A DNA stretch of 64,000 nt, taken from positions 2,046,001 through 2,110,000 of the forward strand of contig JALIRH010000077.1 in the NCBI GenBank assembly GCA_023055505.1, in the 5' to 3' direction. Made by a program: the position numbers and the translations under genes. Shown here in pieces: positions 60,101 to 64,000 of this stretch. Below the pieces are notes generated by a model that saw nothing but the letters and a program-made list of their open reading frames with translations, was not told where the DNA came from and searched no databases. Numbering within the stretch: position 1 is the stretch's first letter; each line of letters begins with the position of its first letter. The DNA is from Callipepla californica brunnescens (lineage: Eukaryota; Chordata; Aves; Galliformes; Odontophoridae).

Positions 60101-62192
60101 GTCACTTGAATAAAAAAGTGCTGGTTAACTACAAAACCTTCCTGTCTTCTGCTGTAGGTCATTATGTGAGGAACTGTTGGTTATAATTTGCTGTTTGTGC
60201 TGCCTTCTGGAGCCCATGGAGAAATTCATCTTTAAGAAAGTAATCTCATGAATTATCCCTTGAGTTCTAGCTAGTGTTTTGCTCTGTTGGGTATGAAACA
60301 TGCTCACAGATTAAAAAGATAGGTGCAGAAGTGTTAAAGATAATTAAAGACAGAAAGGAGAAAAGAGCTCTTATGCCCTCTGAGATCATTTCCTCCTTCT
60401 GCAGATGGATGGAAAAGTTCCATTTTTGTTGTTCAAACTGATTCTGTTCCATTTTAGTAACAGTTTGTTGCAAAACCAAAAGGAGTGTCAGCTTCTCCAT
60501 GGAGCATTAAAGTGCAAAAATGACTGTCCACGACAACCTACACCAGTGGAGCTGGAGAAAGTTCAGCCCCTCATCTCATTCTGCCTCTGCTGAGGTGAGG
60601 AAGGCTCTCATATATTGTTATTTTCTTGATGAGGGAAAACAAAAATGGAAAAGAGTTTGCTAGACCTTCATCTGCAAGTTGAACAGATGTGAACAGTGGT
60701 TCGTGCTGCAGCCATGGGCCTGTGAGAAGGAGAAAAACTGCAGTGATGCTGTTTGGATGACAATATTTGCAAAGGAAGGAGAGCTAGAGCCACGTGCTGA
60801 AGGTGGCTGTGAGCCCGGCTGCTGCTGGGTCACTGCCATAAATTGTGGACTTCAGCATTTCTGACCCTTCCTGCGTATCATTATTGCACAGTGAAGCTGC
60901 TGGAGGAGCAGCTGTGCTGGTACCCTCCTCTGTAACGCTGGCACGCTTTGCAGTGAGCCTTTGAGAATCTTCAGTGAGCTGCCTGTGTGGTGTCAGAAGT
61001 TTGTCTCGAATAGCACCTGGATGCTTCTTCACTCATGGGGAAGATGTAGGGTAACATTCATCTCTGGCTTTTTCTGCTGGGGTCTCTAAAACCGTCTTGC
61101 AAAGGTCTGACACCAAAATGGTGTTCAATTTTGTTTCTGTGTAAGATTTGCTGCTATGCATGATTTACCAATAGAAATATGAAGTAGTGCTCTTTATGAC
61201 CAGTTACTTTTTGATATCAGTAACTTCTTCAGTAGTAGTAAGGCTGAGACCAAAAATAAATAAGTCCACGAGCTTTCAGAGGCTGCTGGTTCTCCAAAGT
61301 CAGATTTGATTTAATGAGCTGGAAATAAAAACTCTACGCATCACGGTATCATACCTATCAATTGCACCTCGTTAGACCCTTCCCAAATAGTCACACAGTC
61401 TTGATCAAATGTTTTATTGAAGCATAAAAGAAATTTTAACCTTCCCATTACAGAGATCACAAATAAGGTAAAGGCCTGCTAGTACAGATAACACAGAGTG
61501 CTGTTCTATTGATTCTGCCTGCCTTCGCTGCACCCACTGCTGTCCTCTATCTTTTAACAATTTTCTGAGACAGATAACTAATTCTGCTGAGATCCTTTGA
61601 CTGCAATGACAGTTTCACAGCTCCCTCTTGGGACTGTCACGAATGTGATCAGATTTTCAATCTGCAAACACTTATTGATTTGCTTTCTAGAAACTTCCTA
61701 CAAAATCCTGCCGGCGTAAATAATTTCTCCAAACTTCATCAGCATGTATTATATGTTCTTCAATAGCATAATTATAGTTTAAATAGAACTCCTAAGGTGT
61801 GTTCTTGTCTTAGCTTCAGCTGGAATTGAATTGTTTTCTGGAGAGTGCCTGGTACGATGCTGTGTTTTGGTTCTAGGAGAAAAACAGTGCTGATAACACA
61901 CCGATGCTGGGGTACCATTGTACCCCAGATAATCTTAATCTCAAATCCTATTTTAGACATGGCATTAATCCTGATGATTGATCACACTACTTAACTGAGG
62001 AAATTAGAACGGAAATGAAGAATGGGATTGGTGTTTGCTCATTTTTAATAATTACTACTAGACATATCATGTGTGGTTATAGAGATGTATCCATTGCAAG
62101 ATGCTCAGCAGTACCTGCCCTCAGAGCATCAGCTTGTGAGGTGATCTGACACCCAGACACTGAGAGGTTTTGAACAGTACGGATTGGTAGAG
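54181..62192. other. Unique non-coding sequence
   Basis: Long AT-rich stretch with no gene, LTR, CR1 or RNA gene that I could support. Short open frames (up to ~150 codons) look random. One small hairpin at 61,907-61,928 is listed separately. Confidence 0.5.
61907..61928. repeat. Perfect 9-bp hairpin
   Basis: CTGGGGTAC and GTACCCCAG pair perfectly around a 4-nt loop (CATT). No T run follows. Function unknown. Confidence 0.8.
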
Positions 62193-62674
62193 TACGTAGA
62201 TGGCGCTGAAAGCAGTGTTGCCCATTTATTTACATGGGAACTACAACACGTACAGAGAGCTCTATGACACCACTGCTCAATAGAGCAAATTGTCAGCCAC
62301 AAATTTTTCAGCATAGTAACCCCAATGAGCTGTGCGTTTTTGGCAGCTATGTGCAAGAGCCTGCATGGCACACTCATAAAAATCTTCACCAGTGGAGGAA
62401 ATTTGCTGTTGCCACTGCTGAAATGCACCACCCACTGCCTTACTGTGCTCACATCCACTGGTTGGTCTCCAAAAATGTTCAGCAAGAACTGATGAATGCC
62501 AATGGGTGCCAATTTTTTCAAGTGGAGGAGTTCAATTGCACATCTGTGCTTCATTCTCCCTTCTCTGTCAGTCGCCATTTTTGTCAGACCACCTCTCTGC
62601 TTTGTAGTTTTTTTTTCCAAGCTGAGCGGGATCTCTGTGAATGTTTTTGTGATGCAAGCGTCACGCTCCAACAT
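62129..62674 (-). CDS. Open frame: LTR-derived start fused to mariner HTH
   Basis: A 181-codon ATG-to-stop frame. The ATG and first ~5 codons come from the 3' end of the LTR at 62,659-63,484; residues ~33-85 are the paired-like helix-turn-helix part of a Galluhop transposase (DVSTVRQWVVHFSSGNS at its end). Residues after ~86 follow an internal deletion and are out of the transposase frame; the stop is in flanking sequence. It would make a DNA-binding protein without catalytic core, driven by a ready-made LTR promoter. The related LTR at 47.5 kb has ATA-TTG instead of ATG at this place. Whether it is expressed is unknown; it may be chance. Confidence 0.3.
   Translation of the reverse strand: MLERDACITKTFTEIPLSLEKKTTKQRGGLTKMATDREGRMKHRCAIELLHLKKLAPIGIHQFLLNIFGDQPVDVSTVRQWVVHFSSGNSKFPPLVKIFMSVPCRLLHIAAKNAQLIGVTMLKNLWLTICSIEQWCHRALCTCCSSHVNKWATLLSAPSTYSTNPYCSKPLSVWVSDHLTS
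62193..62650 (-). mobile_element. Galluhop-type mariner, internally deleted copy
   Basis: The minus strand encodes the transposase N-terminus: MATDREGRMKHRCAIELLHL, then the helix-turn-helix ending in VDVSTVRQWVVHFSSGNS. Then comes an internal deletion (catalytic core lost), with C-terminal-region sequence continuing in another frame to about 62,193. The junction differs from that in the 7.3-kb copy, so the two deletions are independent. The right end meets an LTR within ~10 bp. Terminal inverted repeats not confirmed. Confidence 0.85.
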
Positions 62675-63484
62675 AAAGGAGGGAGATGAGGTTCTTTATG
62701 TGTATGTGTATACCCCGATGGTGAGATTAAGACACAGTGGGTCAAACGTTAGCCCAACCAGTTTATTACAATTACTAGTTGCTTAGGGATATGGGGAAGG
62801 GAAGATGGGCGACATAAGAGATGAAAAGCAAGGGGACCTGGCAGAAAGCAAGAGAGAGAGAGAGAGAGCATCACCACCGTGGATCCAGCGAGGTCCATAG
62901 TCTGTTGATCTCAGGAACTCATCTGGTCACTCTGGGGGATGGGAGAAAGCCGGGAAAGCTTCGCAGTAAGCAGGCACTGTAGGGGAGGGGAGGGGGGGCC
63001 CGGTCTTCCAAAGAGGTTTCTCCCTCAGGAAAGTCTCTTGTCTCTTCTTCAAAGTCTTTGGTTTAGTGGTGCTGAGAAAACCGACCGAGCAACTCAACAC
63101 ACCAATGAGTTATGTCAAGCAGCTGTTCCCCCCGTTACAGTGCTGGGTGCATGGGGGATCTCTCCACCAAGAGAAATGAATAAATATTTAAAGGGATAAC
63201 ACATGCATATTCATCACATTCCAAACTCTGGTTATTGAGGGGATTAAACCTAAGGGTCAGTTTTGCTGTAAATTTTCAAACCTTGAAGGGGGAGAACTCC
63301 TCACCATTCCTGTGGATGTTTTGTTTAAGAGAGATGTCTGTTTGGTTATCTTGTTGGGACAACAGGATGTCTGTCCTGCTTTCTTATCGACAAGTTTAGC
63401 TGCCTCCATGTACTTGTATTAGTTTGATTTATGCCCACCCCCATTTCTAAGTTTCATTCTCTGTGTAACACATCTGGCCCAACA
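62659..63484 (-). mobile_element. LTR, 826 bp
   Basis: Minus-strand LTR starting TGTTGGGCCAGATGTGTTAC at 63,484. It has a TATA-like CTTTAAATATTTATTC (~63,181-63,196) and an AATAAA (GTAATAAACTGG, ~62,765). It ends GGAGCGTGACG, where the related LTR at 46.8-47.5 kb ends ...GTGACA. An (AG)n run lies at 62,851-62,868. The U5/R part is shared with that LTR and with 35.5 kb, while U3 is different. Flanking 5-mers (GCAAG and GATAA) do not match, so it is not a clean solo LTR; the left side abuts a mariner relic. Confidence 0.8.
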
Positions 63485-64000
63485 GATAAATCAGCAGGGA
63501 GTAGTACTTTCAGTGCCATGCACAAGTATCATTGTCCTTTGCAGTGATCAGCTTCTCCAAGCCGTACCCCGAAAAAGACAACTTGCCCCTATTTCTGCTT
63601 ATCTTTACAACCACAAACAGAGACATTGAGGTGCCACGACAACCATCTAGATGATTGGCAGTTGTCAGTTAGAGTCCTACAGCCAGAAATGCCACGTGAA
63701 GCAAGCTTTGAGACAACAAAAGTAAAAAACAGTTTCTGTCCTTCACAGCAAGTCTCTAGAGTGTGACAAGAATAGTCATGTTAGGGATTTGGGAAAGGGT
63801 AGGACAGGAGTGCTCTTAAGAAGTGAGGAAGATGAACTCAGAACTGCACACTTGTGTTTGTCATGATTTCATTTGGAAGTTCTGTGCGACTCTTTCCAGT
63901 AATCACAAAGTTTTTGTCGCAAGAACTCCTCTAGATTGAAAGCGGCGAGAGATTTAACTCCAGAGAAGTTTCGAAGAAAGTGAATGTTCCTGCATTTCCA
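63485..64000. other. Unique non-coding sequence
   Basis: No gene or repeat recognised in the last ~500 bp; it could be LTR-flanking genomic sequence or retroviral internal sequence too decayed to read. Confidence 0.4.

Noticed and set aside
62234..62689. 151-codon + strand frame
   Set aside because: Antisense of the Galluhop relic and LTR end; no family signature on this strand.
1..64000. tRNA, rRNA or microRNA genes
   Set aside because: No cloverleaf-like or A/B-box pattern or long microRNA-type hairpin was noticed by eye; a covariance-model scan was not possible.

Overview
This window looks like a non-coding (intergenic or intronic) piece of a bird genome, most likely a galliform such as chicken. 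The signs are many CR1 LINE fragments with typical avian 3' ends, two internally deleted Galluhop-type mariner copies, an alpharetrovirus/EAV-like solo LTR, and a decayed ERVK-like provirus. I could not confirm a single intact host protein-coding gene. Names of repeat families are from recognition and were not searched.

Layout. 1-34 kb is mostly AT-rich unique sequence. It carries scattered CR1 tails and fragments (about 0.2-0.6, 14.8-15.0, 16.5-17.0, 27.7-28.1, 32.9-33.0 and 34.8 kb), one Galluhop relic at 7.3-7.8 kb, microsatellites and a few hairpins. Weak exon-like signals lie at 22.07 and 25.10 kb. 35-48.3 kb is a dense pile of retroelements and gene relics: a 221-bp solo LTR with perfect target duplications, a chimeric block, a CR1 endonuclease/RT fragment, a minus-strand ERVK-like provirus relic (39.2-43.56 kb), another CR1 piece and further LTRs. 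48.3-62 kb returns to mainly unique sequence, with one ancient CR1 (50.8-51.2 kb) and one younger antisense CR1 (53.9-54.2 kb). 62.2-63.5 kb holds a Galluhop relic joined head-on to an 826-bp LTR.

The most unusual object is a minus-strand relic of an ITPRIP-like (inositol 1,4,5-trisphosphate receptor-interacting protein-like, MAB21-fold) gene at 48.32 to 46.07 kb. It keeps a TATA box and a CRE-like site. Its membrane-helix region has become a minisatellite of about 36-bp units that stays open in the coding frame and encodes a hydrophobic tract well over 100 residues long. A solo LTR (46,796-47,514, 5-bp target duplication AGCCC) sits inside it, and removing the LTR rejoins the same reading frame. 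A second, rearranged copy lies at 35.4-36.06 kb, in the same orientation; its middle has been replaced by an LTR fragment and a retroviral RNase H fragment. A second item worth testing is the 181-codon frame at 62,674-62,129, which begins with an ATG inside an LTR 3' end and runs into the helix-turn-helix of the Galluhop transposase.
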